From: Imperialibacter sp963977595
GTDB lineage: Bacteria > Bacteroidota > Bacteroidia > Cytophagales > Cyclobacteriaceae
Reading direction: 5' to 3'
NCBI RefSeq assembly: GCF_048007035.1
Contig: NZ_CP180355.1
Span: 2,790,001-2,854,000 of the forward strand
DNA length: 64,000 nt
Shown: positions 33,060 through 41,811 of the stretch, one piece after another
How the letters are laid out: every line of letters starts with the position of its first letter
Numbering within the stretch: the stretch's first letter is position 1
The notes under the pieces: generated by a model
Database searches by the model: none
Told to the model about the DNA's origin: nothing
Seen by the model: only the letters and a program-made list of their open reading frames with translations
Program-made: the position numbers and the translations under genes

Positions 33060-35368
33060 TGCAAAAACCACTTCAGTTTAGAATCAGTGCCGCATTAAAG
33101 AACATTATTGGCAGTGATCTGATAAGTGACGACTACATAGCAATTTTTGAATTGGTTAAAAATGCTTATGATGCTCATGCTTCCAGAGTCGAAATCCTAT
33201 TCGATCAGATAAACAGTCCAAACGCCAAAATTGTGATAAAGGACAACGGCAAAGGGATGAACTATGATGACTTGATTAACAAGTGGCTATTTGTTGCTTA
33301 TTCTGCCAAAAAAGAGGGAACAGAAGAAGATGGCTACAATTACAGAGACCGCATTAAAGTCAAAAGAGCATATGCTGGGGCAAAGGGAATTGGCAGATTC
33401 TCTTGTGACAGGCTTGGGCGTACCTTATATCTTGAAACTATAAAAGATGAGACAAATTCCAAAGTAGAAACTCTGCTTACTGAATGGGATGAGTTCGAAG
33501 GTAATATAAAAGATGAATTCGTTGACATAAGTGTTTTACATGATACAAAAGAAATAAGTAATTATGATCTGAAACACGGCACAGTACTTGAAATTTCAAA
33601 TTTAAAAAGTGAGTGGGACCGGGAAAAATTCTTGAAGTTGAAAAGTGATCTAGCTAAGCTCATCAATCCCAATACCGAACCAGACGATGACCTGTTTGAA
33701 ATCGAATTAAAAGTCCCTCAACAATTAAGTGAAGACAAAAAGTATCAGGATTATGGAAGCATTGTAAATGGCAAGATTCAAAACCTCATTTTTGAAACAC
33801 TAGACCTTAAGACCACGAAAATCATATCCAAAGTGTCTGACGAGGTGTCTAAGGAAATTGAAACTACTCTATTTGAGGGTGGAATACCCGTTTACAGAAT
33901 TGTCGAAGAAAATTTGCTCGACAAGTTGCACAATGTAGATCTTGAAATTTATTACTTGAATCGTTCCGCTAAGTCAACGTTCACAAGGAGAATGGGGGTT
34001 GAACCGGTTAACTACGGTCATGTTTTCGTCTACAAAAATGGAGTCAGAATTTACCCATACGGAGAACGGGGTGAAGATCCATTTAAGATTGATAACAGGA
34101 AAGTACAAGGTCCGTCAAGATATTTGGGCACTCGTGAAATACTTGGATACATATCTATCAAAGAGCCTAACGATGAATTAAGAGAAACTACAAGTCGAGG
34201 TGATGGGTTACTAAAAACAAAGGAATATTTTCAACTAATTGAGTGGTTTTATCAAAACCTAAAGAGAGTAGAACGCTACATTATTGATGTAGTGGATTGG
34301 GGAAATTTTCTTTCCGAAGAAGACTACATTAACTTCAATGCAGCCTTCAAAAAGGGTGAAAATGGCATTAAGGATGTTAATGATAATTTGGTAAGACTCA
34401 TCGAATCTATTTCATCTGCGAAAAATATTAAGGCTGTGCAGTTAGCTCCAGATATTCTGGAGATTCTAGATAAGAAGAGCGAAAAATCGGTTCAAAAATC
34501 CTTAAAGAATATTTCTGATGCAATTGAGGGTGAAAGCTTCGACAAAAAGGATATTCTAAACCGTATTAGGGAGACTAGCCTGAAACTTGAACAGCTAAAG
34601 AAGGCGAAAGACGAAGCAGAAGAAGAAGCCCTAGATAAAGGAATAAAAAATGAGGAGGTTTCAGAAAACTTAGAACGGCAAATCAAGAAAGGTGCTTTTC
34701 AGGGTGCGTTGATTGGAACAGATAAGGAACGTATAATTTCAATGCAGCATCAAGTGTACCATTCGTCAAGTAGAATACACCGTAACTTGAGGCTACTCAT
34801 GAAAAAACTGGATCTGTCATCTCTTGACGAAGCATCCAAGAAATACATCAAGGTAATTTCTCTTGAAGCATCTAAGATCAATTCCATTGCGAACTTTATC
34901 ACGAAGGCAAACTTTAACCTAAAAGCATCCGAAATAGATACTGAATTGGTAGATTTTATTGTCGATTATCTAAAAGAAATCTATATTCATGAAGATGCGA
35001 TAATCGATACTAAATTAAGAATTAACTTGGAGACCAATAACAGTACATTTGAAACTACAATTCGCCCGCTAGAAATCACCACCATTTTAGATAATTTTGT
35101 TTCCAATGCCGAAAAAGCAGGGGCTTCATTTGTAAATTTCAATTTCCACATTAAGGATTCAAAACTTGAAATACAGATTGTAGACGATGGAAAAGGAATC
35201 CATTCGAGCAGGATTGGGGATATATTTGATTTGGGCTATACCACTACCGGGGGATCAGGGATTGGTCTATATCAGATTAAAGATATAATTGAGAATAAAA
35301 TGAACGGTGAGATAGATGTTAAGTCAGAGTTAAATAGTGGCACTACCTTTAAGATCACCATACCATGA
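33059..35368 (+). CDS. Twin-GHKL protein: MORC/HSP90-like ATPase fused to histidine-kinase-like module
   Basis: 769 residues. N-terminal GHKL ATPase (about 1-160): IFELVKNAYDAHASRVEI (N box), IKDNGKGMN (G1, residues 60-68) and GAKGIGRFSCDRLG (G2), as in MORC, MutL and HSP90. A mixed alpha/beta transducer-like region runs to about 400, then charged coiled-coil (about 410-560). The C-terminal ~210 residues look like a histidine kinase: MQHQVYHSSSRIHRNLRLLM (dimerisation helix with candidate phospho-His), ITTILDNFVSNAEKAGA (N box), VDDGKGI, and YTTTGGSGIGLYQIKDII. It is cytoplasmic, with no transmembrane segment. GHKL ATPases of the MORC type are known next to methylases in R-M loci. The second kinase-like ATPase plus a downstream receiver protein suggests phosphorelay signalling. 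Confidence 0.85.
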   Translation: MQKPLQFRISAALKNIIGSDLISDDYIAIFELVKNAYDAHASRVEILFDQINSPNAKIVIKDNGKGMNYDDLINKWLFVAYSAKKEGTEEDGYNYRDRIKVKRAYAGAKGIGRFSCDRLGRTLYLETIKDETNSKVETLLTEWDEFEGNIKDEFVDISVLHDTKEISNYDLKHGTVLEISNLKSEWDREKFLKLKSDLAKLINPNTEPDDDLFEIELKVPQQLSEDKKYQDYGSIVNGKIQNLIFETLDLKTTKIISKVSDEVSKEIETTLFEGGIPVYRIVEENLLDKLHNVDLEIYYLNRSAKSTFTRRMGVEPVNYGHVFVYKNGVRIYPYGERGEDPFKIDNRKVQGPSRYLGTREILGYISIKEPNDELRETTSRGDGLLKTKEYFQLIEWFYQNLKRVERYIIDVVDWGNFLSEEDYINFNAAFKKGENGIKDVNDNLVRLIESISSAKNIKAVQLAPDILEILDKKSEKSVQKSLKNISDAIEGESFDKKDILNRIRETSLKLEQLKKAKDEAEEEALDKGIKNEEVSENLERQIKKGAFQGALIGTDKERIISMQHQVYHSSSRIHRNLRLLMKKLDLSSLDEASKKYIKVISLEASKINSIANFITKANFNLKASEIDTELVDFIVDYLKEIYIHEDAIIDTKLRINLETNNSTFETTIRPLEITTILDNFVSNAEKAGASFVNFNFHIKDSKLEIQIVDDGKGIHSSRIGDIFDLGYTTTGGSGIGLYQIKDIIENKMNGEIDVKSELNSGTTFKITIP

Positions 35369-36267
35369 AACTCTCTTATAAAATCCTTTGGTTAGATGAC
35401 AAGATTGAAGAGTTTATCGAAGATGAGATTATTTCTGAAATTGAAGACTTTCTAAGAGAAAGTGGATTTAAACCGGAAATTACAGCATTAGATAACACAC
35501 AGGAATTCCTTGCGAGTGTGGATGATTCGTTTGACTTGATTCTAACTGACTACCATTTAAATGATAGCAATGGCCATGAAATAATAAAAACGATCCGGGG
35601 ACAAGACCACTCTGTCATGTCGGAAATTCTTTTCTACACGGCACAAGCTGATCTAGCGGATACAGATCGAATAAATAGGGTTAGCTTTCTCGAAACAAAT
35701 ACCCTTTTGGGCGATCATAAGGATCTTGTTTTGCAAGCAGTGAAGAGCCTAATAGGCCTAACTATTAAAAAATTCCAACATATTGTTGCCATGAGAGGAA
35801 TGATTATGCATGAGACTAGCTCCCTTGATCAAACGACTCTCCAGATTGTAAACTCTTTTTTCGAAGCTAACCAAAATGATGAGGTAATAAATTTAATCTT
35901 TGATTCCATAATAGCATTTCATCAGGAAAAGCTTCATAAAGTTGAAAGTTTTAAAAAGAAAAGTAGAGTGGACAAAGTCCTATCGGACCCTGTTATGTTT
36001 TCCTCACATCAACGTGCTGATGCAGTCGGTAACATTCTCCGTTTGAGAGGACAGGAAGACTTTATTGCTGACTTCAAGGCAGAAGTTATTAATATAAGAA
36101 ATCAATTTGCTCATGCTGTGCTTGAGATTGATGAGAATGGCCGAGAGTTTTTCCGGAACAAGGCTGAAGGAATTACTTTTGATGATGAGCTATGCAAAAA
36201 AATTCGAATTGACATCAATAAGCATAGGATCAACCTTGACAGGGTTATTGCTCAATTGAAAGGTTAG
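35365..36267 (+). CDS. Receiver-domain protein with HEPN-like C-terminus
   Basis: 300 residues; ATG overlaps the previous stop (ATGA). Residues 1-130 are a receiver domain: acidic pair LWLDDK (Asp11-Asp12), phospho-acceptor Asp62 in LILTDYHLN, switch Thr92 in FYTAQ. The usual C-terminal Lys is not evident. Residues 131-300 are helical with no DNA-binding motif. They contain RGMIMH (Arg144-His149) and RNQFAH (Arg245-His250); the latter is the RNxxxH signature of HEPN ribonucleases. I infer an RNase-type effector switched by phosphorylation or binding of the preceding kinase-like protein. Alternative: a non-catalytic helical output. It is the last gene of the operon. Confidence 0.72.
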   Translation: MKLSYKILWLDDKIEEFIEDEIISEIEDFLRESGFKPEITALDNTQEFLASVDDSFDLILTDYHLNDSNGHEIIKTIRGQDHSVMSEILFYTAQADLADTDRINRVSFLETNTLLGDHKDLVLQAVKSLIGLTIKKFQHIVAMRGMIMHETSSLDQTTLQIVNSFFEANQNDEVINLIFDSIIAFHQEKLHKVESFKKKSRVDKVLSDPVMFSSHQRADAVGNILRLRGQEDFIADFKAEVINIRNQFAHAVLEIDENGREFFRNKAEGITFDDELCKKIRIDINKHRINLDRVIAQLKG

Positions 36268-37198
36268 GTTTCCCTAAGCGATGCATTTTAGCTCGGATAC
36301 CACGGCGCACTTTTGCCACGTCGTTGCACCTTATAACAGAATGAAAGTCTACCCAATAAAAATCAAATGTTAGTGCCGCAAAATTCCCTGTTAGCTACAT
36401 CGCTCCAAGAAAAAAGAAGGTAATTTAACCCGTTACCAAGGCTGCTACCCAACCCAAAAAAGGCTGGCAAAACTTAGCCATTTGTCTTCATTTAATGAAC
36501 TACCCTGCAGCAAGCTGACGGGGTATCAAGTTGAGTTTGTTTCACAAACAAAGCTATTTCCGATCCAAGGATCGGGGAATTAAACCACATTTCGATTAAA
36601 CTTACTTATTCTCTGTTATTTCATCGAGCCACACTCCACTGGCACACCACTAGGAACCTTCCATGGTGGGCCTCATCGGCAAAACTGCTGATCTGCAGAA
36701 GCCTCCATAACAGCCGTCATTTCGTAGTGGAGCGATAGCGGAACGGGATGACGTTGGTATGGTGATGGTGGATGTGAGCAATCTTCGCAATCGGCCTCGC
36801 CTACACTTCGTTTCTGCGGGCAGGCATGGCGCTGGTTTGGTGAGGGTGGAGATAACCGATCGTCTCAATAGACATACTGCACATCACTAAGGGCCACGCT
36901 CGCAACCGCATTTCGACTGGCAGGCCCACTTACCTGGGTTTTATATGCCGTACCTACGGCACTCGCAGGACATTCGTATGTGACTCAGGGTTTACCTCTG
37001 TTCCGTCCCTACGGGACTCACGCTCTGCGCTTCTCCTTGTCCGCCGAAGCCTCTGACGCAGGTGGCCTTTGTCCGCCGAAGCCTTTGGCGTAAAAGGATT
37101 TCCTCTGCGGCAGACTCCATCACTAATTGCCTGGCCTTCTGTAAGCTCCCCTGAATGAAGGACTTCCCACACATGTAATTGAGCTTCCTATACCATCC
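36268..37198. repeat. Repeat-rich gap right of the island
   Basis: No convincing gene in 931 bp. It contains small hairpins (GTTTGT/ACAAAC near 36536-36552; CCGATCC-AA-GGATCGG at 36560-36575), the GAAGCCTCCATAACA element at 36698-36724 that is also left of the island, and a third copy of the CGTACC(T/G)ACGGCACTCGCAGG repeat at about 36942-37130 with CGTCCCTACGGGACT and TTGTCCGCCGAAGCC units, shared with 42447-42600. These are interspersed noncoding repeats of the chromosome. Confidence 0.65.
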
Positions 37199-37828
37199 CT
37201 AGGTATGCTCCAGGCGGAGTCGGGCCGGTGATAACGTGGCGTAGATCAATAAGCCCAAAACAACGAGCATACCTGCCGCCAGTTGAGAAGTCATGTTGCT
37301 CGAAGCAACGATCCGGTTCGACTCGTCAATAAGTTTTTGGGCTTCATGAAGCTGGAGCTGAGTCAATCCATTTAAACTTGCCAGTATCGAGTCGTAATGT
37401 TTGGTCAGCTCCAGGCTCAGTGCGTCCCTTTGTATGGGCGACGCACCGCTAATAAACTGGTTCTCAAACTGCTGAGATAGCCTGATATAGTCCTTGAGCT
37501 TCAACAACTGCACCGATTCATCTGCCGTGAGGTAGGTGGCCTCGTACTTATTCATTAGCTGCTGAATAGTGTCATTTGCCAGTATGCTTTGCTCCAGCAT
37601 ACGGTCGTCGTTGCGGTCGATCAGCATCTTTTTTTCAAAAATCTTGTGCGAAAGCTGATATAGGTGAGTTTCTGCTACCAACCGATCCATATAAATGGAC
37701 GACATGGCCGCCTGAACCTCTGAAAGGTGCCTCTTATGCACAAAGCTGAGTAAAAGCATAACCACCAGCACTCCCACCAGGGCAAGACCAACATTGCTTT
37801 TTTTGCTAAGTATCTTTTGCCACCTCAT
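37199..37828 (-). CDS. MCP-type four-helix-bundle membrane protein without output domain
   Basis: 209 residues. Two transmembrane helices (VGLALVGVLVVMLLLSFV, about 13-30; AAGMLVVLGLLIYATL, about 184-199) flank a ~150-residue all-helical region (MSSIYMDRLVAETHLYQLSH, LLKLKDYIRLSQQFENQF, LNGLTQLQLHEAQKLIDES) like the four-helix-bundle ligand-binding domain of chemoreceptors (4HB_MCP). The cytoplasmic tail after the second helix is only about ten residues, with no HAMP or signalling domain. It may transmit a signal to a partner, for example the soluble kinase at 38500, but that link is inference. Confidence 0.65.
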   Translation of the reverse strand: MRWQKILSKKSNVGLALVGVLVVMLLLSFVHKRHLSEVQAAMSSIYMDRLVAETHLYQLSHKIFEKKMLIDRNDDRMLEQSILANDTIQQLMNKYEATYLTADESVQLLKLKDYIRLSQQFENQFISGASPIQRDALSLELTKHYDSILASLNGLTQLQLHEAQKLIDESNRIVASSNMTSQLAAGMLVVLGLLIYATLSPARLRLEHT

Positions 37829-37893
37829 AACATATTAGTTTAATGGTTTAACTCAAATGTTTTCGATTTTCACCCACCCGCCTTTTGAGCTTC

Positions 37894-38301
37894 TTACAAG
37901 TAAAAATATTCGACAGGTTCAGGTTGATGGGTAACCCGGAGAATTTCCATTTCAGCTGATTTCCCCTGTATTTGCCAGGACACAACATGACCAACCCGCC
38001 TTCCCAGCAGAGCAGTGCCAATGGAGGAAAACACAGCTATCTTTCGCTCCAGCTCGTTCGATTCGTTTGGATACGTCAGCTTAAGTTCGATTTGGTGTCC
38101 CGCACCAATCTCTTTTAAAAGTACAATACTGTTCATCGTAATGATCCCCTCGGGGATTTGTGATGGGTCAACCAGCTCGGCCTCCATTAAATCTATCAGG
38201 AAACGTTCTACGATCTCTGGCTTTTTTGCACGGTACAGTGCGTAGTACCTGTGGGACATCAATCGTTCGTAATCACTGATCGTTACAATTCTCTTTTCCA
38301 T
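37894..38301 (-). CDS. GreA/GreB C-terminal-type (Rnk-like) RNA polymerase-binding protein
   Basis: The start is taken as ATG 38301 (MEKRIVTISDYERL); the frame is open to 38400 but the extra part has no family match. About 135 residues: a short helical N-terminus (ERLMSHRYYALYRAKK) too small for the Gre coiled coil, followed by the FKBP-like C-terminal domain (TMNSIVLLKEIG, GHQIELKLTYPNES, VFSSIGTALLGRRVGHVVSW). This matches Rnk-like or GreA-C proteins that bind the RNA polymerase secondary channel region. Short coiled coil implies it does not stimulate cleavage like GreA. Divergent from the kinase gene at 38500. Confidence 0.8.
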   Translation of the reverse strand: MEKRIVTISDYERLMSHRYYALYRAKKPEIVERFLIDLMEAELVDPSQIPEGIITMNSIVLLKEIGAGHQIELKLTYPNESNELERKIAVFSSIGTALLGRRVGHVVSWQIQGKSAEMEILRVTHQPEPVEYFYL

Positions 38302-38481
38302 AATTTCAATATATTGACGATGTATCATGCACGAAGCGTGCCACGATAAAACCCCCTTCATTCTACCGCAGTGCAGTTTCAATATCTTGATGGTGAGCAA
38401 AAAATACCCACTGGGGAATTATTCCTCACTTCAAATACGTGTTTCCAACAAAAGGACGGGTGAATTGTGGCGAAGTATTTC

Positions 38482-38489
38482 TAGCTTTG
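38482..38489 (+). promoter_or_regulatory. -7 promoter box of kinase/regulator operon
   Basis: TAGCTTTG matches the Bacteroidota -7 consensus TANNTTTG, 10 bp before the ATG at 38500, implying a very short leader. A matching -33 TTTG is not clear. Confidence 0.45.
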
Positions 38490-38499
38490 GGCAGAAATT

Positions 38500-39615
38500 A
38501 TGAATGAGCAATCGACAGATTTTCAGCTGAAAGAACGGGTAAAGGAATTGAACTGCCTTTATGAGCTTTCCAGAATTGCCTGGGAGCAGCACAACGACCT
38601 GAAGGCCATACTCACAAAAACATTGCAGATTTTGCCGGAGGCCATGCAGTATCCCCAGCTTGCTGAGGTTCAAATCAAGGTGAATAAGAAAACCTACGCA
38701 ACGTCCCGCTTCGGAGCGTGCAGGTGGCATTTGTCGTCGCCCCTGAAAGTGGGGGATGCCGATTATGGCGTTATCAAGGTCGGCTACAGGGGAGGCGAAG
38801 GGCTCACCGACAAACACTCCGCTTTTTTGCCGGAGGAAGAAAACCTGCTCAAGATTGTGGCCAGCGAACTTTTGTCGTTTATCCGCAGGGCGGCGGCGGA
38901 GGAAGATAAACAAAGGCTAAAAACGCACCTGCAGCATGCTGAGCGGCTGGCATTTGTAGGCGAGCTCACAGCAGGCATCGCACACGAGATGAACGAACCA
39001 CTTGGTAAAATACTCGGCTTCGCTCAGTTGCTCAAAAAAGGCGGGGAGCTGAACTTTCAGCAGCAGCAAGACCTTGAGCGAATCATCAAGGCATCGTTGT
39101 ATACCCGTGAGATAATAAAGAAGCTGATGATTTTCTCCCGGCAAATGCCCCAGCAAATTGTGGAGGTCAATCTCAACACCACCATCGCCAACACACTGTA
39201 CTTCATTGATGTTCGCTTTCAGGAGCGGGGCATCAATATTATCCAGCGGCTGGATCCGAACCTCCCCTTGATTGAGGCAGACCCTGTGCAGATGAGCCAG
39301 GTACTTGTAAACCTCATTACCAATGCGGTGCATGCCACCTCTGGTGAGGGGAAGATAACCGTAAGCACAAGCCACAAAGCAAAGAATATACTGCTGGAAG
39401 TAAAAGATAGCGGCACAGGAATGCCAGCTTCGGTAATGAAACGGATATTTGAACCATTTTTCACCACAAAACCCCTGGGGCATGGCACGGGGCTTGGGCT
39501 GTCGGTAGTGCAGGGCATCATCGATTCGCACGGCGGCAGCATTAGGGTATCAAGCACCAAAGGAAAAGGCTCGAAGTTTGAAATCAGCTTACCCATCAAA
39601 CAGGCGACGCAATGA
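38500..39615 (+). CDS. Soluble sensor histidine kinase (NtrB-like)
   Basis: 371 residues, no transmembrane segment. Residues 1-140 resemble a GAF-type sensory region (ELNCLYELSRIAWEQHNDLK). A coiled linker leads to HisKA (FVGELTAGIAHEMNEPLGKI, phospho-His about residue 162) and HATPase_c (LVNLITNAVHATSGEGKI, VKDSGTGMP, GHGTGLGLSVVQGI). It autophosphorylates and passes phosphate to the response regulator whose start overlaps its stop (ATGA at 39612). The input signal is unknown; the GAF-type part suggests a cytoplasmic small molecule or redox cue. Confidence 0.9.
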   Translation: MNEQSTDFQLKERVKELNCLYELSRIAWEQHNDLKAILTKTLQILPEAMQYPQLAEVQIKVNKKTYATSRFGACRWHLSSPLKVGDADYGVIKVGYRGGEGLTDKHSAFLPEEENLLKIVASELLSFIRRAAAEEDKQRLKTHLQHAERLAFVGELTAGIAHEMNEPLGKILGFAQLLKKGGELNFQQQQDLERIIKASLYTREIIKKLMIFSRQMPQQIVEVNLNTTIANTLYFIDVRFQERGINIIQRLDPNLPLIEADPVQMSQVLVNLITNAVHATSGEGKITVSTSHKAKNILLEVKDSGTGMPASVMKRIFEPFFTTKPLGHGTGLGLSVVQGIIDSHGGSIRVSSTKGKGSKFEISLPIKQATQ

Positions 39616-40943
39616 AAAAAGAAAATTCTCCAGCCCATGAGGTGCTGATTGTGGATGACTCGCCTGAAACGGTGGAGCTGATCAGGCGCAATCTCGAATC
39701 TGTAGGCTACCATGTGTTCGCTGCAAGCAATGTACAGTCGGCCATCAAGCTTCTGGAAACGATCAACATAGACCTGCTGATTACCGACCTGAAAATGCCC
39801 GGCGAAAGTGGGCTTACACTGGTGCGCCATGTATCTGAAAACTTCAAAGGGGTGGCCATTCTTGTCATCACCGGGTTTCCATCCATCCAGGGTGCCGTAG
39901 AGTCCATCAAAATAGGAGCAGAAGAATACCTTGTGAAGTCTTTTACCGACGAGGAGCTTTTTCAGGCGGTGAAAAATGCCCTCAAAAAAACGAGCCATAA
40001 GAAAAAGTCAGGGAGGGAGCTATCACCGCAAACCTTTGGAATTGTTGGTGCCTCGGAGGGCATGGTGCAGGTCTTTGATACCATCACCAAGGCCAGGGCC
40101 ACACAAGCCACAGTGCTCATTCAGGGGGAGAGCGGCACAGGCAAAGAACTTGTGGCCCGGGCGCTGCACTATGGCGGAAATGATTCTAAGGCACCTTTTG
40201 TGCCGGTGAATTGCGGCGGCATTCCCGACAATTTGCTGGAAAGTGAGCTTTTCGGATATGTGAAGGGAGCCTTTACAGGGGCCAATGAAACCCGGCCGGG
40301 TTTTTTCCAGACAGCCGATAAGGGAACCATCTTCCTGGACGAGATCAGCAACACCAGCCTTGCGATGCAGGCTAAGCTGCTGCGGGTGTTGCAGGAAAAA
40401 GAGTTCTATATGGTGGGCTCTAAAAAGTCGCTGAAGGTGAATCTGCGGGTGGTGGCAGCTACCAACGTGGATCTTATGCAGCTGATTAAAAAGGGGCTGT
40501 TCAGAGAAGACCTTTACTACCGGCTCAACATCATTACCATCGATTTGCCACCACTCCGGGAGCGGGGGCCCGACATACTGCAGCTGGCTGAGTTTTTCCT
40601 GAACAAATACGTAAAGGAGCTTGGCAAATCAGCCATGCACTTTACGCCCAAAGCCAGCAGGGCGCTTCAGGGTTATGCGTGGCCGGGCAATGTGCGTGAG
40701 CTGCAAAACCTGATGCACCGCCTGGTTATCCTGGCCGACGACTCGACCATCGATGTACCCGACCTGCCGGAATCTTTCCGGTTTTCAGCCTCACAGTCGG
40801 GCACTCTTGACAGGACACTGGACGACATGGTGAAGGGATATATAGCGGATGTGCTCGCTGCCAATCAAAATAATGTATCGCTCGCCGCAAGGGTGCTTGG
40901 CATTGACAGGAAAACGCTTCGGGAAAAGATGAAGAAAGCGTAA
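39612..40943 (+). CDS. Sigma-54-dependent NtrC-family response regulator
   Basis: 443 residues. Receiver domain about 1-125 (LIVDDSPET, phospho-acceptor Asp in LLITDLKMPG near 59, ITGFPS, and VKSF in place of KPF). AAA+ sigma-54 interaction domain about 140-370 (Walker A GESGTGKE, GAFTGA loop, Walker B GTIFLDEI, LRERGPDIL). C-terminal Fis-type helix-turn-helix (NNVSLAARVLGIDRKTLREKM). Phosphorylated protein would activate sigma-54 promoters. Partner kinase is directly upstream with a 4-base overlap. No sigma-54 (GG-N10-GC) site was confidently found nearby. Confidence 0.95.
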   Translation: MKKENSPAHEVLIVDDSPETVELIRRNLESVGYHVFAASNVQSAIKLLETINIDLLITDLKMPGESGLTLVRHVSENFKGVAILVITGFPSIQGAVESIKIGAEEYLVKSFTDEELFQAVKNALKKTSHKKKSGRELSPQTFGIVGASEGMVQVFDTITKARATQATVLIQGESGTGKELVARALHYGGNDSKAPFVPVNCGGIPDNLLESELFGYVKGAFTGANETRPGFFQTADKGTIFLDEISNTSLAMQAKLLRVLQEKEFYMVGSKKSLKVNLRVVAATNVDLMQLIKKGLFREDLYYRLNIITIDLPPLRERGPDILQLAEFFLNKYVKELGKSAMHFTPKASRALQGYAWPGNVRELQNLMHRLVILADDSTIDVPDLPESFRFSASQSGTLDRTLDDMVKGYIADVLAANQNNVSLAARVLGIDRKTLREKMKKA

Positions 40944-41045
40944 GCAGCAGAAGCTTAGCCCCTGCTGGTCGGAACGACAAGACCTACACGCTAGTGCGAA
41001 CTTGTTGCTTGTTCTGCCCACCGGTGACTTCGGAAATTTGTTCGA

Positions 41046-41165
41046 ATTAAAGAGGTTACTCTGTGCTTCAGGAGAAAGCAACCTCTTTAATGGGCTTCGA
41101 GGGTAGGCGACTGATCTGCTCGGATTCTATATGTCGTGCCTACGGCACTCTTGCTCTGTGCAACT
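41046..41165. repeat. Interspersed repeat, copy right of NtrC gene
   Basis: ATTAAAGAGGTT (41046-41057) and AACCTCTTTAAT (41080-41091) are inverted arms, followed by GGGCTTCGAGGG, CTGATCTGCTCGGA and TATATGTCGTGCCTACGGCACTC. The same sequence, better preserved, lies at 42365-42500 in the same orientation. The PIN/HTH gene pair is between the two copies. No gene is seen in 40944-41232. Confidence 0.75.
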
Positions 41166-41232
41166 CTGCTGTAAACTCTAGCTCTAGTGGAAACATGCCA
41201 ATCAGGAATCCCCGGAGATATTCCCTGTTGGA

Positions 41233-41811
41233 TTATGCGAGGTGCCTTTCCAATTCATCAGCCGTCTGAACAAGCTTATTCCGCCGCAAAATATCCAGAT
41301 ATTGCTGCTCATCGTATGGAGGCTTATTCTTCGTAAGCACCATCTCCCGAAAAGCCTCACAACACCTCTTTGGAGATAGGTCTATCATATCGGCAATGAA
41401 GGTATCCTGATCAACGGCAGATAGCCCCGCCGTTTCTAAGTATTCGTTAGGGAAGTCCTGCAGGTTGTATGTGACAATCACATTAGCGTTGCATTTGATA
41501 GCTGCTGCTACCACGTGACGGTCGTTTTCATCAGGAAGTTTTATCGAGGGGATAATGGCTTCGTATCTTTCTACAAGCGCATGAGGGCAGGCTTTATTAA
41601 TCAGTTTGACCTGCCGACTAATTTGCTCCGGCGATAAATTCAAATTTCTCTTTTGAAAAATGTCAGTAAACTCTTCAAGTAGCTTTCCACTCCATTTTGG
41701 CGTGTATAAGTCGTAGAGCAACAGCCAAATCAGATAGTCACGGATAACTACTGGAAACAGTACATTGGCATCGAGTACAGCAGTAAAGTGCGCACTGTTA
41801 ATCAGTTTCAT
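41233..41811 (-). CDS. PIN-domain protein (toxin-like ribonuclease)
   Basis: 192 residues. PIN fold: first strand with Asp (FTAVLDANVLFPVV, about 9-22), central EEFTDIF glutamate (about 46), KLPDENDRHVVAAAIKCNANVIVTYNLQDFP (acidic DENDR near 99-103 and D near 122). These acidic residues are the metal ligands of VapC-like RNases. The second half is longer than in classical VapC, with a helical tail (CCEAFREMVLTKNKPPY). Its start overlaps the end of the HTH gene by 14 bases, as in toxin-antitoxin pairs. Likely a type II toxin of the larger PIN subgroup; target RNA unknown. Confidence 0.85.
   Translation of the reverse strand: MKLINSAHFTAVLDANVLFPVVIRDYLIWLLLYDLYTPKWSGKLLEEFTDIFQKRNLNLSPEQISRQVKLINKACPHALVERYEAIIPSIKLPDENDRHVVAAAIKCNANVIVTYNLQDFPNEYLETAGLSAVDQDTFIADMIDLSPKRCCEAFREMVLTKNKPPYDEQQYLDILRRNKLVQTADELERHLA

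Noticed and set aside
35365..36267. Receiver protein as an OmpR or NarL-type transcription factor
   Set aside because: No winged helix or LuxR helix-turn-helix in the C-terminal half; the helices carry Rx4H motifs instead.
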